Notes: a model not told the origin generated them from the sequence alone. Positions 1 to 5,073 are shown, numbered from the stretch's first letter. The stretch: 6,017 nt of DNA from Planctomycetaceae bacterium (GCA_009691925.1 SIAG01000262.1:1-6017); one strand, 5' to 3'. Numbers and translations are program-made.

Positions 1-99
1 CAGCTCCGGCCGATCCGTTGCCGCCCGATCCGCCTGTGCCAGCCGTCGGGCGATTCTCTGCTTGCGTTTTTTCAGCTGCCGTCGTAGCTTTGCGTTCAC
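1..99 (-). CDS. IS1380-family transposase, N-terminal fragment
   Basis: This is the first 33 codons of a DDE transposase that would catalyse cut-and-paste movement of its element. The product begins MNAKLRRQLKKRKQR and continues with a basic stretch and DRPEL. That basic N-terminus is typical of IS1380-family transposases as I recall them from planctomycetes, whose full length is about 430-460 residues. I chose the GTG at 97-99 because a strong ribosome binding site (GGAGGAG on the minus strand, complement of 106-112) lies six bases upstream. An in-frame ATG at 112-114 overlaps that site and is less likely. The catalytic domain is outside the window, so the family call rests on the N-terminus only. 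Confidence 0.6.
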   Translation of the reverse strand, partial: MNAKLRRQLKKRKQRIARRLAQADRAATDRPEL

Positions 100-228
100 T
101 CGAAACTCCTCCATTGAGTGGCGAGTCGCGTGAAGGTGGCAACCTTGAATCACGCGATTCGTCGGGGGATTTCGAGTTTTTTATGCGCTCCGCCCGAAAA
201 ATGAAAGCCCTAACTCGCTTGGGTAAGG
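1..228 (-). mobile_element. 5' end of an IS1380-type insertion sequence (partial)
   Basis: The segment holds the start of an IS1380-like transposase on the minus strand and about 129 bp of leader before it. The outer end is probably at 228, where the minus strand reads CCTTACCCAAGCG; IS1380 ends usually begin with CC. The leader contains a small hairpin, GAATC-4 nt-GATTC (147-160). The rest of the element lies beyond position 1, so the other inverted repeat and the target duplication cannot be checked. The exact end is inferred from the family rule and from the break in the neighbouring ATPase gene. Confidence 0.6.
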
Positions 229-229
229 C

Positions 230-700
230 CTAGAGCAGCGACGTGAGATCGGCGGAAAGGTCGCCGGTGTTGGCCACGCCGGGCTCGGTGCCGAAGTTGA
301 GCCCAAACTCGATGTCCTGGTACTTGAGCTTCATCCCCTGGACGAATCCCCCCAGCGCCCGCAGTGCGCGCTTGGCACGATCGCCAGCAGCGGCCATACG
401 ATCGAGCTTCAAAAGGGCCAGCCGGAGTTGAGGCACGAGGATCGCTGGGAGCGACCGGCGCTCGCGAGCATCGAGCATCACCGTAGGAATCCCTTTGGCT
501 TCCGCGTCGAGGTGCATCCGGTTGAGGAGGACGGTCTTGCCGACGCCGCGAAGCCCTACAAGCATGATGCTCTTCGCAGACAACCCATTCCTCATCCGAT
601 CGAGGGCGATCGATGCCTCTTCGATGATCGCGTCGCGACCGGCGAGTTCGGGTGGCGGGTTGCCAGCCCCTGGGGCGAAAGGGTTCGTGCGAGGATCCAT
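230..700 (-). pseudogene. AAA-type ATP-binding protein, truncated at the IS1380 junction
   Basis: The 156-residue product starts MDPRTNPFAPGAGNPPPELA and carries a clear Walker A loop, GLRGVGKT (residues 49-56, Lys55). It matches the N-terminal part of a family of standalone P-loop ATPases of roughly 400 residues that are common in actinobacteria and planctomycetes. In those proteins the segment seen here (YQDIEFGLNFG, then DLSADLTSLL) is followed by Walker B and sensor motifs, which are absent. The stop codon TAG (complement of 230-232) falls at the boundary with the IS1380-type end, so an insertion most likely cut the gene. ATP might still bind, but hydrolysis should be lost. A ribosome-binding-like AAAGGA lies 12 bases upstream of the ATG. 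The cellular role of intact relatives is not known to me; some resemble STAND or NTPase effectors. Confidence 0.75.
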
Positions 701-848
701 GAGCGAGCAAGATCCTTTCGCCAGTTTATTCCGACCTTAGTCGTTTATGTGAGTTTTCAATAATTCATGGTTAGGTCACTCAGTTTGCCCGTCAAGGGAG
801 CGGCGAGCCACTTGTTTTCCGATGAATGTTGGGAAAAAGAGGTGCAAG
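701..848. other. Divergent intergenic region, AT-richer than its surroundings
   Basis: The stretch lies between the minus-strand ATPase gene and the plus-strand frame at 849, so it should hold the ATPase promoter. Positions 720-775 are clearly richer in A and T than the neighbouring genes. The minus strand has a TTGAAA hexamer there (complement of 755-760), but no convincing -10 partner at normal spacing. I see no tRNA or terminator. Confidence 0.3.
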
Positions 849-1172
849 ATGCCCTCGAAGAAGTCCGCGAAATCAAAGAGCGCGAAGGAAAACCCGGCGG
901 AGCGGGCTGATCCCCCGGTGCCTTCGGAGCGACGCTCGGGCCGCTCGGCCAGTTCCCTCGGCCCGGCGCGGCCCGTTGGCAGTCACCGCGACTCGCGTGC
1001 CATGCCGCTCCTCATGTTCATGTCCGAGCCACGCTTGATCGATGAAGCTGCCGGGCTGGGATGCTGTCGCCTCGTAGGCGCCCCTGAGTGTCACGACCAG
1101 GCGTTTCTTGACAAAAAAAAAGGGGGGGGTAGATTTTTTCGAAGGGTGGCAGAGGCGAGGAATCGCCTGTGA
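849..1172 (+). CDS. Lysine-rich small hypothetical frame, probably decayed
   Basis: The frame begins MPSKKSAKSKSAKENPAERA at an ATG preceded by AAGAGGTG at a good distance, and its first 50 or so codons have the G/C third positions of the neighbouring genes. After that the product loses character. It runs through the A9G8 homopolymer tract as KKKGGG and ends in a basic tail. A likely reading is the intact N-terminus of a lost gene whose frame now drifts through intergenic DNA and the next gene's promoter. The basic Ser/Ala/Lys-rich start is low in complexity and gives no function. It could also be entirely non-coding. Confidence 0.3.
   Translation: MPSKKSAKSKSAKENPAERADPPVPSERRSGRSASSLGPARPVGSHRDSRAMPLLMFMSEPRLIDEAAGLGCCRLVGAPECHDQAFLDKKKGGGRFFRRVAEARNRL
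1108..1135 (+). promoter_or_regulatory. Sigma-70-like promoter with an A9G8 spacer
   Basis: A perfect -35 hexamer TTGACA (1108-1113) is followed after 16 bases by TAGATT (1130-1135), which matches the -10 consensus at four of six positions. The spacer is almost entirely a run of A (the last A of TTGACA plus eight more) followed by eight G. The site lies 77 bp upstream of the start of the first exported-protein gene and points toward it. Homopolymer runs of this length are prone to slippage, so spacer length, and with it promoter strength, could vary. Confidence 0.5.
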
Positions 1173-1188
1173 TTGCGCGTTGCCAATC
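1153..1188 (+). promoter_or_regulatory. Two small hairpins in the leader of the exported operon
   Basis: The first is AGGCGA-GGAA-TCGCCT (1153-1168), a perfect six-base stem closed by a GNRA-type tetraloop. The second is GATTG-8 nt-CAATC (1171-1188). Both lie between the presumed transcription start (about 1142) and the ribosome binding site at about 1197-1204. They could stabilise the mRNA 5' end or shape access to the ribosome binding site. No known riboswitch pattern is recognised. Confidence 0.35.
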
Positions 1189-1211
1189 TGAGTGGGCGGA
1201 GGAACTTGGCC

Positions 1212-1553
1212 ATGGCGAAGATGTTCGGTGTCGTGATCTTGGCGACGATCCTCCTTGTGACTGGTAGGGGAATCGTACCCGTCCTTCGCTCGGCCGGAGG
1301 CATCGGCTCGGGCTGGGAATCCACGGACGAACGCGATGCCGATCTCGGCGTCGTCGAAACCGATTCCGTCATCCGCCACACATTCAGGCTTACCAACTCC
1401 AGCGTCGAACCGATCGAGTTCGACGGCTTTCCGGGCGAGGTGCTCCACGTACCGGTAATCGCGGCAATTGATAGGGCGAAAAGCGTTCTCGCCGACTCCC
1501 GTGACCGAGCAGCAGTTCCTGCCGAGGACGACGGCACCGAAGAGGGGAAGTGA
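1212..1553 (+). CDS. Small exported DUF1573-like protein (shortened ASH-type domain)
   Basis: The 113-residue product begins with a hydrophobic signal or anchor segment (about residues 4-27). A segment DADLGVVETDSVIRHTFRLT (about residues 42-61), followed by Asn-Ser-Ser, resembles the opening strands of DUF1573, an immunoglobulin-like domain of exported proteins frequent in Bacteroidetes and planctomycetes. The family normally continues with a Cys-Gly-Cys-Thr region, which is missing here. Instead GEVLHVPVIAAID follows at once; it looks like the closing strand of such a domain, so the middle may have been deleted. The C-terminus is acidic and polar. The ATG at 1212 was preferred over a TTG at 1173 because GGAGGA lies just upstream and the hydrophobic segment then sits at the N-terminus. 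The next gene starts three bases after the stop, so the two are probably translationally coupled. The domain call is by eye and moderate. Confidence 0.6.
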   Translation: MAKMFGVVILATILLVTGRGIVPVLRSAGGIGSGWESTDERDADLGVVETDSVIRHTFRLTNSSVEPIEFDGFPGEVLHVPVIAAIDRAKSVLADSRDRAAVPAEDDGTEEGK

Positions 1554-1556
1554 ACG

Positions 1557-2555
1557 ATGGCATGGTCAATACAGGCATGGACCCTCGCGCTTGCCGGCAT
1601 CGTGATCGGGATCGCGGGGGGGGCCGATGCCGGGGAGGATCTGACCGCGGACGAGGTGCTGGCCAAATCGCAGGCGGCGATGGCTCCGCCGATCCAATAC
1701 CGGCTCCTCAATTCGGGCATCGAATCGGTGGTGTCGGTCAAGGATCTCGGGGGTGAGGTTGGCGTGGCAACGCGCGTCGAGACGGTCAATCCAATCCTCG
1801 AGCAGGTCAGCCTGACCACGGCAAAGCAGGCCCTGGAGTGGCGGCCGAAGACGGGATTGGCGATCGATAAGTCGCTTTTCGGCGAGGCGATGCTCGCCCA
1901 GGTGGCGGCGATCCGGCAGGCGATGCCTTCGGGCACCACGTCGCGCCTGCTCGATCCGGAGACGATCGACGGCGTTGGGCATTACGTCGTGGAGACAACC
2001 GTTCCCCAGGGTTTTTCCGACGCCATTGCCAAGATGCTTTCGCTCTCGAAGCCGCTCTCTGGGATATCACGGTCCTGGATCGAATCCCAGACGTTTCACC
2101 TCCGGAAGGTGGTGAATGTGTCGGGCGAGATGGAATACCGGGATATCAGGCAGGGGGTCGATCTACCGAACGAACTGTTCCTGCCGCCGCCAGGCATCAC
2201 GTTCGAGAAGCCCACTACGATCCACGAGTACGTGAAGATCGTCTCGCGCGAAGCCCGTCGGGAGGCAACGGCTCCCATCCCAAAGATCGAGCTGCGGAAG
2301 AGCGATCCGCCGATCTGGGATCCGGTCAAGAAGACCTGGAAAGGTGCCGCACCGCCTGGCTGGACGCAGGAAGACTGGGATGCCTGTGTCGAATCGATGC
2401 CGAGCAAGCCGCGGCCAGCCGAAGCGCCGCTCGAGACGCCCAAGACTCAAGCAACATCGCGGCGATGGATTCTCTACGCCAACGTCGCGCTCCTGGCAGC
2501 GCTCGCTGGCTATGCGATTTTCCGAGGATTCTCGAGTCGACGTCGCCGTGCCTGA
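1557..2555 (+). CDS. Exported LolA-like protein with C-terminal membrane anchor
   Basis: The 332-residue product has a signal peptide (hydrophobic residues about 8-22, likely cleavage after AGGADA near 25). The body (about 29-230) resembles the LolA/LolB outer-membrane lipoprotein-sorting fold: an initial LTADEVLAKSQAAM helix, alternating strands, then SWIESQTFHLRKV and LPNELFLPPPG, features common in LolA-like proteins. A polar proline-rich linker (about 235-300) with two Trp-rich patches (PPIWDPVKKTW and GWTQEDWDACV) follows, then a transmembrane helix (about 304-323) and the basic tail SSRRRRA, which would stay in the cytoplasm. The protein should therefore be anchored with its LolA-like domain outside the membrane. 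This is unlike soluble LolA, so a direct role in lipoprotein transport is not claimed. The ribosome binding site AGAGGGGAAG (1541-1550) overlaps the end of the preceding gene. Confidence 0.6.
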   Translation: MAWSIQAWTLALAGIVIGIAGGADAGEDLTADEVLAKSQAAMAPPIQYRLLNSGIESVVSVKDLGGEVGVATRVETVNPILEQVSLTTAKQALEWRPKTGLAIDKSLFGEAMLAQVAAIRQAMPSGTTSRLLDPETIDGVGHYVVETTVPQGFSDAIAKMLSLSKPLSGISRSWIESQTFHLRKVVNVSGEMEYRDIRQGVDLPNELFLPPPGITFEKPTTIHEYVKIVSREARREATAPIPKIELRKSDPPIWDPVKKTWKGAAPPGWTQEDWDACVESMPSKPRPAEAPLETPKTQATSRRWILYANVALLAALAGYAIFRGFSSRRRRA

Positions 2556-2642
2556 GCACCGTGACGTTCAGCCACTTTCGTCTTCTGTTCGAACTGCGCC
2601 GCCGCGGTGGTTCCCCTCCGTGGCCCAAGAAAAGGCACTCTG

Positions 2643-3218
2643 ATGGAATCCCAATCCCTTCGCCTACGGGCTGGGGCCAGCGTGTGTGGTCGTTGGCTCG
2701 TGGTCTGTCTTGCCGCCCTTCTTGCAGTTGGCGAGCAGGCCATCCTCAGGGCTGGCCCCTGCGAAGCTAACTGTGCGGCGACGAAGGCCAAGGACTTGTT
2801 GAAGTGCCAGACGGATTTCGATACCGCGATGAAGAAATGCGTGAATGGTTCCGAGGCAGCCCTGCGGGTCTGCCAGACAAATCTCCTCGGAGCGCTTGAC
2901 AAAGCCGACGTGGACCTCGAAACGCAGATGAAGATCGCGTTTGCGGGCTATGCCATGGGCTTGCTTGGTTGCGCGTTCATTGTGAATCCGATCTGTGTCG
3001 TAGGGGTCGCCACGGCGTACGCAAGCGCTCTGGTTGCCGTGAATCTCAATTGGGCGAAGAACTTAGAGCAAGCAGCTATCGACAAAAAAATGTGTGACAC
3101 CAACGCGGCAACGGATCTGGAGAAATGCCGGAAAAACGCCGCTGACGATCGCCTTGGTTGCGAGAAGAACGCCGCTGATGCGTGCGACTCCTGTATCAAG
3201 AAGTGCAGCGGTGGCTAA
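2643..3218 (+). CDS. Exported cysteine-rich hairpin protein with mirror-symmetric CX10C repeats
   Basis: I do not recognise this 191-residue protein. Residues 17-38 form a hydrophobic signal or anchor segment; there is no lipobox. The mature part has cysteines at 40, 44, 55, 66, 77, 110, 118, 151, 162, 173, 181, 184 and 188. On each arm they recur every 11 residues (44-55-66-77 and 151-162-173-184), and each arm ends in CX3C (CEANC and CIKKC). The C-terminal arm repeats the unit C-x2-N-A-A-x-D. The two arms flank a hydrophobic hairpin (about 97-135) rich in Gly and Ala, with a turn at Val-Asn-Pro 114-116. Pairing across the turn gives six cysteine pairs with equal residue sums, which suggests a disulfide-stapled antiparallel helical hairpin. 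The ATG at 2643 was chosen over a GTG at 2607 because of the AAGAAAAGG upstream and the better signal peptide. It follows the LolA-like gene by 87 bp and is probably in the same operon. Its role is unknown; a structural or membrane-inserting role is conceivable. Confidence 0.75.
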   Translation: MESQSLRLRAGASVCGRWLVVCLAALLAVGEQAILRAGPCEANCAATKAKDLLKCQTDFDTAMKKCVNGSEAALRVCQTNLLGALDKADVDLETQMKIAFAGYAMGLLGCAFIVNPICVVGVATAYASALVAVNLNWAKNLEQAAIDKKMCDTNAATDLEKCRKNAADDRLGCEKNAADACDSCIKKCSGG

Positions 3219-3226
3219 CAGACGGT

Positions 3227-3243
3227 GCGCTTCCCGAAAGCGC
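3227..3243 (+). terminator. Possible weak terminator or 3' hairpin after the exported operon
   Basis: GCGCTT-CCCGA-AAGCGC forms a perfect six-base stem with a five-base loop, starting nine bases after the stop codon of the cysteine-rich protein gene. No T-run follows, so it is not a classic intrinsic terminator. It could still protect the 3' end of the message. Confidence 0.3.
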
Positions 3244-3247
3244 CCCG

Positions 3248-3463
3248 ATGGCAGACCCGATCAAGCACGCCTGGCCGACGACGCTTCCCGAGCAGATCCG
3301 CCTGGTGCGGGGGCTGTTGGGGGCAGTGTCACGGCCTGTAAAGCCCGCCGAGGTCGGGAGGTTTTTCGATGGCGCGAAGCCGGCCCGGCTGAAGGAGATC
3401 CTCGAAACGCTCGTCGCCCTGGGGCACGCCCGGAAGTCGAGGGAGGGCTATTCAGGGGTTTGA
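3248..3463 (+). pseudogene. Detached C-terminal domain resembling planctomycete DNA methyltransferase tails
   Basis: The 71-residue product contains WPTTLPEQIRLVRGLLG, then PAEVGRFFDGAKPARLKEIL and ETLVALGHAR. This pattern resembles a small winged-helix-like domain that, from memory, closes large class I DNA methyltransferase or MmeI-like restriction-modification proteins in planctomycetes. There such sequence follows more than 800 residues of methylase and specificity domains, none of which is present. The ATG has no evident ribosome binding site, and the frame is open upstream into the end of the preceding gene. Both facts fit a remnant left by deletion or recombination rather than a free-standing gene. 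The family assignment is tentative; the helix-turn-helix-like character is visible, and the methyltransferase link is inference. Confidence 0.4.
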
Positions 3464-3587
3464 AGAGGGGGCAAGAGCGGGATTCGCTCGTGCCGCTCGC
3501 CATGAAGACCTCGCCTCCCGTCTCCCATGAAGGGGAAAGCGTGCCCCTCCGGCCCGAGCAATGCGTCGGACTCCATCGGGGAACTGG
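3464..3587. other. Intergenic stretch with no supported gene
   Basis: This is the first part of the roughly 400-bp gap before the XRE gene. It shows only a weak five-base hairpin (GAGCG-GGATT-CGCTC, 3475-3489) without a T-run. No convincing promoter, RNA gene or coding frame is seen. Confidence 0.3.
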
Positions 3588-3623
3588 CTTGACTCTCGTG
3601 TCATGCATGACAATTATGTCAAG
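3588..3623. promoter_or_regulatory. Nested symmetric palindrome, candidate operator of the XRE locus
   Basis: The site reads CTTGAC-N5-TGTCATGCATGACA-N5-GTCAAG. The central 14 bases (3599-3612) are a perfect palindrome, and the outer arms (3588-3593 and 3618-3623) are exact reverse complements placed symmetrically about the same centre. The two five-base spacers do not pair with each other. Four copies of a TGTCA/GTCAA-type half-site in this geometry suit binding by two dimers of a helix-turn-helix protein. The site lies about 240 bp upstream of the XRE regulator gene and ahead of the small frame that overlaps it, so autoregulation is the simplest reading. Confidence 0.55.
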
Positions 3624-3650
3624 TGCGGTGGTTTATCGAATGAAAAAGGG

Positions 3651-3869
3651 ATGGCCCTGTGTCACCGATCCCTCCCTTCGGGCCTGATGGACTCCTTCCG
3701 CCAGGCGACCACGCGTTTCGTTCGACGATCTCCGGCGGTCGATCCTGGCGCCTGGGCGGCCGACGTGCATGGGCGGCCCGACGACACATCGGCGAGCAAG
3801 ACATGGGATGCCACGTGGCGGATGATTCCGAGGGAAATCGTGAAACTTCGCAAGGGAGGATCGCAATGA
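3651..3869 (+). CDS. Small hypothetical frame overlapping the XRE gene by ATGA
   Basis: This 72-residue frame ends KTWDATWRMIPREIVKLRKG followed by GSQ, and its TGA stop overlaps the ATG of the XRE gene (ATGA, 3866-3869). That junction is common between co-translated partners such as a toxin and its antitoxin. In-frame ATGs also occur at 3603 and 3699. The one at 3603 lies inside the palindrome, so 3651 is a better guess, although AAAAAGGG is directly adjacent to it. I recognise no family, and codon use is mixed. It may be a real short partner gene, the tail of a truncated one, or chance. Confidence 0.3.
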   Translation: MALCHRSLPSGLMDSFRQATTRFVRRSPAVDPGAWAADVHGRPDDTSASKTWDATWRMIPREIVKLRKGGSQ

Positions 3870-4315
3870 TTCACAACGAGAAGGAGTATCGAGAGGCCGT
3901 CGGTCGGCTCGCGGAGGAAACCAGCCGGCTCGTCGGATATCGGGCTCGCCTCCGGGAGGCAGGTCTGGCCGCCGACGAGATCAAGCGAGTGATCGACCCG
4001 ATGGAATCGTTCCACCTCCAACTGAAAGAGGAGGTCGACAGCTACGAGCGGCTCAAGCGACGGGAGTTCGACGAGATCGACAATTTCCGGGGGTTTGGGA
4101 ATCTCCTGATTTCCCTCCGGATAGCGCAGGGGATGACGCAACGGGAATTGGCGCGACGACTCGGGGTGCACGAGTCCCAGATCTCACGCGACGAGCGGAA
4201 CGAGTATTTCGGCGTCACGCTCGAACGGGCGATGAAAGTGCTCGAAGCGCTCAATGTTCGGATGCGGACAAAAGTCGAAATTGAGTCTCCGCCATGCGAA
4301 GCCGCCTTGGCGTGA
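3866..4315 (+). CDS. XRE-family helix-turn-helix regulator with N-terminal coiled coil
   Basis: The 149-residue protein begins with a charged, helical, probably coiled-coil region (about residues 3-70, starting MIHNEKEYREAVGRL), a likely dimerisation or partner-binding segment. A Cro/C1-type DNA-binding domain follows (about 78-130): LLISLRIAQGMTQRELARRL, with the first helix of the motif at TQRELARRLG (91-100) and the recognition helix at HESQISRDERN (102-112). This two-part architecture is known from HigA-like antitoxins and related regulators. The start is well supported by GGGAGGA a few bases upstream. The overlapping short frame upstream, the symmetric palindrome at 3588-3623 and the membrane-protein gene downstream suggest a small self-regulated locus. 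Toxin-antitoxin function is not shown, since no known toxin is recognised. Confidence 0.85.
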   Translation: MIHNEKEYREAVGRLAEETSRLVGYRARLREAGLAADEIKRVIDPMESFHLQLKEEVDSYERLKRREFDEIDNFRGFGNLLISLRIAQGMTQRELARRLGVHESQISRDERNEYFGVTLERAMKVLEALNVRMRTKVEIESPPCEAALA

Positions 4316-4363
4316 GCTCCGGCCAATCGGGAATCGACCTTCACCAAGACCGTTTTTCGCGAT

Positions 4364-4732
4364 GTGATCGATGTCGTCTGTGGCACCCCGGCGGATGATG
4401 TCACCTCCTGCGTCAAGCAGGCGAACTCATTTCGCGAGGTCGTGTCGCTGCAGGCGATATTTGTCACACTCACCGTGGCGCTGCTGGCCTACGTCAACAG
4501 CGCGCCTGTGTTTCAGGTGCGGGTCGACGTGCTGTTTGCGGTGTTGGCCTTGCTGCCGATGCTCGGCCTCTACAGTATCGTTTGCGGCCATGTGAAGACC
4601 GAGTTGGGCGATGTCTACGTCTGCACCAAGCCGGTCCGCGCGTATGCCAGGCAGTCGATGTTCCTCGACGTGCTGGTCGTGGCGACGCTTTCGCAGTGGC
4701 CTGCCTTGGAAATCCTGATCCAGTCGGTATGA
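4364..4732 (+). CDS. Small three-helix membrane protein, C-terminus cut by the IS3 element
   Basis: The 122-residue product has hydrophobic segments at about 27-44 (VVSLQAIFVTLTVALLAY), 54-75 (VDVLFAVLALLPMLGLYSIV) and 99-119. No known domain is recognised. The only usable start is GTG at 4364, with no clear ribosome binding site. It is in the same frame as the XRE gene and 48 bp after its stop, and the bases between carry no other stop. Translation may depend on the upstream gene, or the true N-terminus may be lost. The TGA stop at 4730-4732 coincides with the proposed first three bases of the IS3 element, so the original C-terminus has probably been replaced. It might act with the XRE regulator at the membrane, but that is only inferred from position. 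Confidence 0.5.
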   Translation: MIDVVCGTPADDVTSCVKQANSFREVVSLQAIFVTLTVALLAYVNSAPVFQVRVDVLFAVLALLPMLGLYSIVCGHVKTELGDVYVCTKPVRAYARQSMFLDVLVVATLSQWPALEILIQSV

Positions 4733-4765
4733 AGGTCTATGCCCCTGCGGGGGAGGAGACTTTCG

Positions 4766-5073
4766 ATGACATCCAAACGACGGAAGAAGCACAAGCCGGA
4801 GCAGATCGTTGCGAAGCTGCGTGACGCAGACGCGACGCTGAACGCCGGGAAGGACCTGGCGGCGGTGCTGCAGGCTCTGGAGATCAGCGAAGCGACGCTG
4901 CACCGCTGGCGAGCGGGGCACCGCCGCGCAGCGGTGGTCGCGGCGGGATGAAGTCCGAGGAGGCGAAGCGGCTGAAGGCCCTCGAGGACGAGAACCGGCG
5001 GCTGAAAGAGATCGTGGCCGACCTCACCCTCGACAACAAGAGACGTGAGCATCTCTCGGAGGGAAACTGGTAG
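4766..5073 (+). pseudogene. IS3 transposase OrfA, frame-disrupted
   Basis: OrfA binds the element ends and is translated alone or fused to OrfB by frameshifting. The N-terminal part, MTSKRRKKHKPEQIVAKLRD followed by the helix-turn-helix ISEATLHRWR, is clear, with a good ribosome binding site (GGAGGAG, 4752-4758). The leucine-zipper part, MKSEEAKRLKALEDENRRLK and on to SEGNW, is in another frame (from about 4948 to the TAG at 5071-5073). Family members read WR-x-QYGGMK without a break. Here about 20 extra bases containing the hairpin CACCGC-6 nt-GCGGTG (4919-4936) separate the two parts, so the first frame stops at TGA 4949-4951. The fused protein cannot be made normally. Confidence 0.75.

Noticed and set aside
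210..710. Second minus-strand frame of 166 codons over the ATPase gene
   Set aside because: It is Arg-rich shadow sequence; the overlapping frame has the Walker A loop and family-like sequence.
1091..1939. Minus-strand open frame of 282 codons
   Set aside because: It is antisense to the DUF1573-like and LolA-like genes, is Ser/Ala/Arg-rich without motifs, and has no ribosome binding site or context.
2700..2762. Lipoprotein signal (lipobox) in the cysteine-rich protein
   Set aside because: The residues before Cys40 are Ala-Gly-Pro; proline directly before the cysteine does not fit a lipobox.
2770..3215. Eukaryotic CHCH (twin CX9C) domain in the cysteine-rich protein
   Set aside because: The spacing is CX10C, repeated three times per arm, not the single CX9C pair per helix of CHCH proteins; only the general hairpin idea is shared.
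3475..3489. GAGCG-GGATT-CGCTC hairpin as a terminator
   Set aside because: The stem is only five bases and no T-run follows.
3094..3687. Plus-strand open frame of 197 codons spanning the cysteine-rich gene end and the gap
   Set aside because: It starts inside the cysteine-rich gene in another frame and its composition (Arg/Ala/Pro) is that of a shadow frame.
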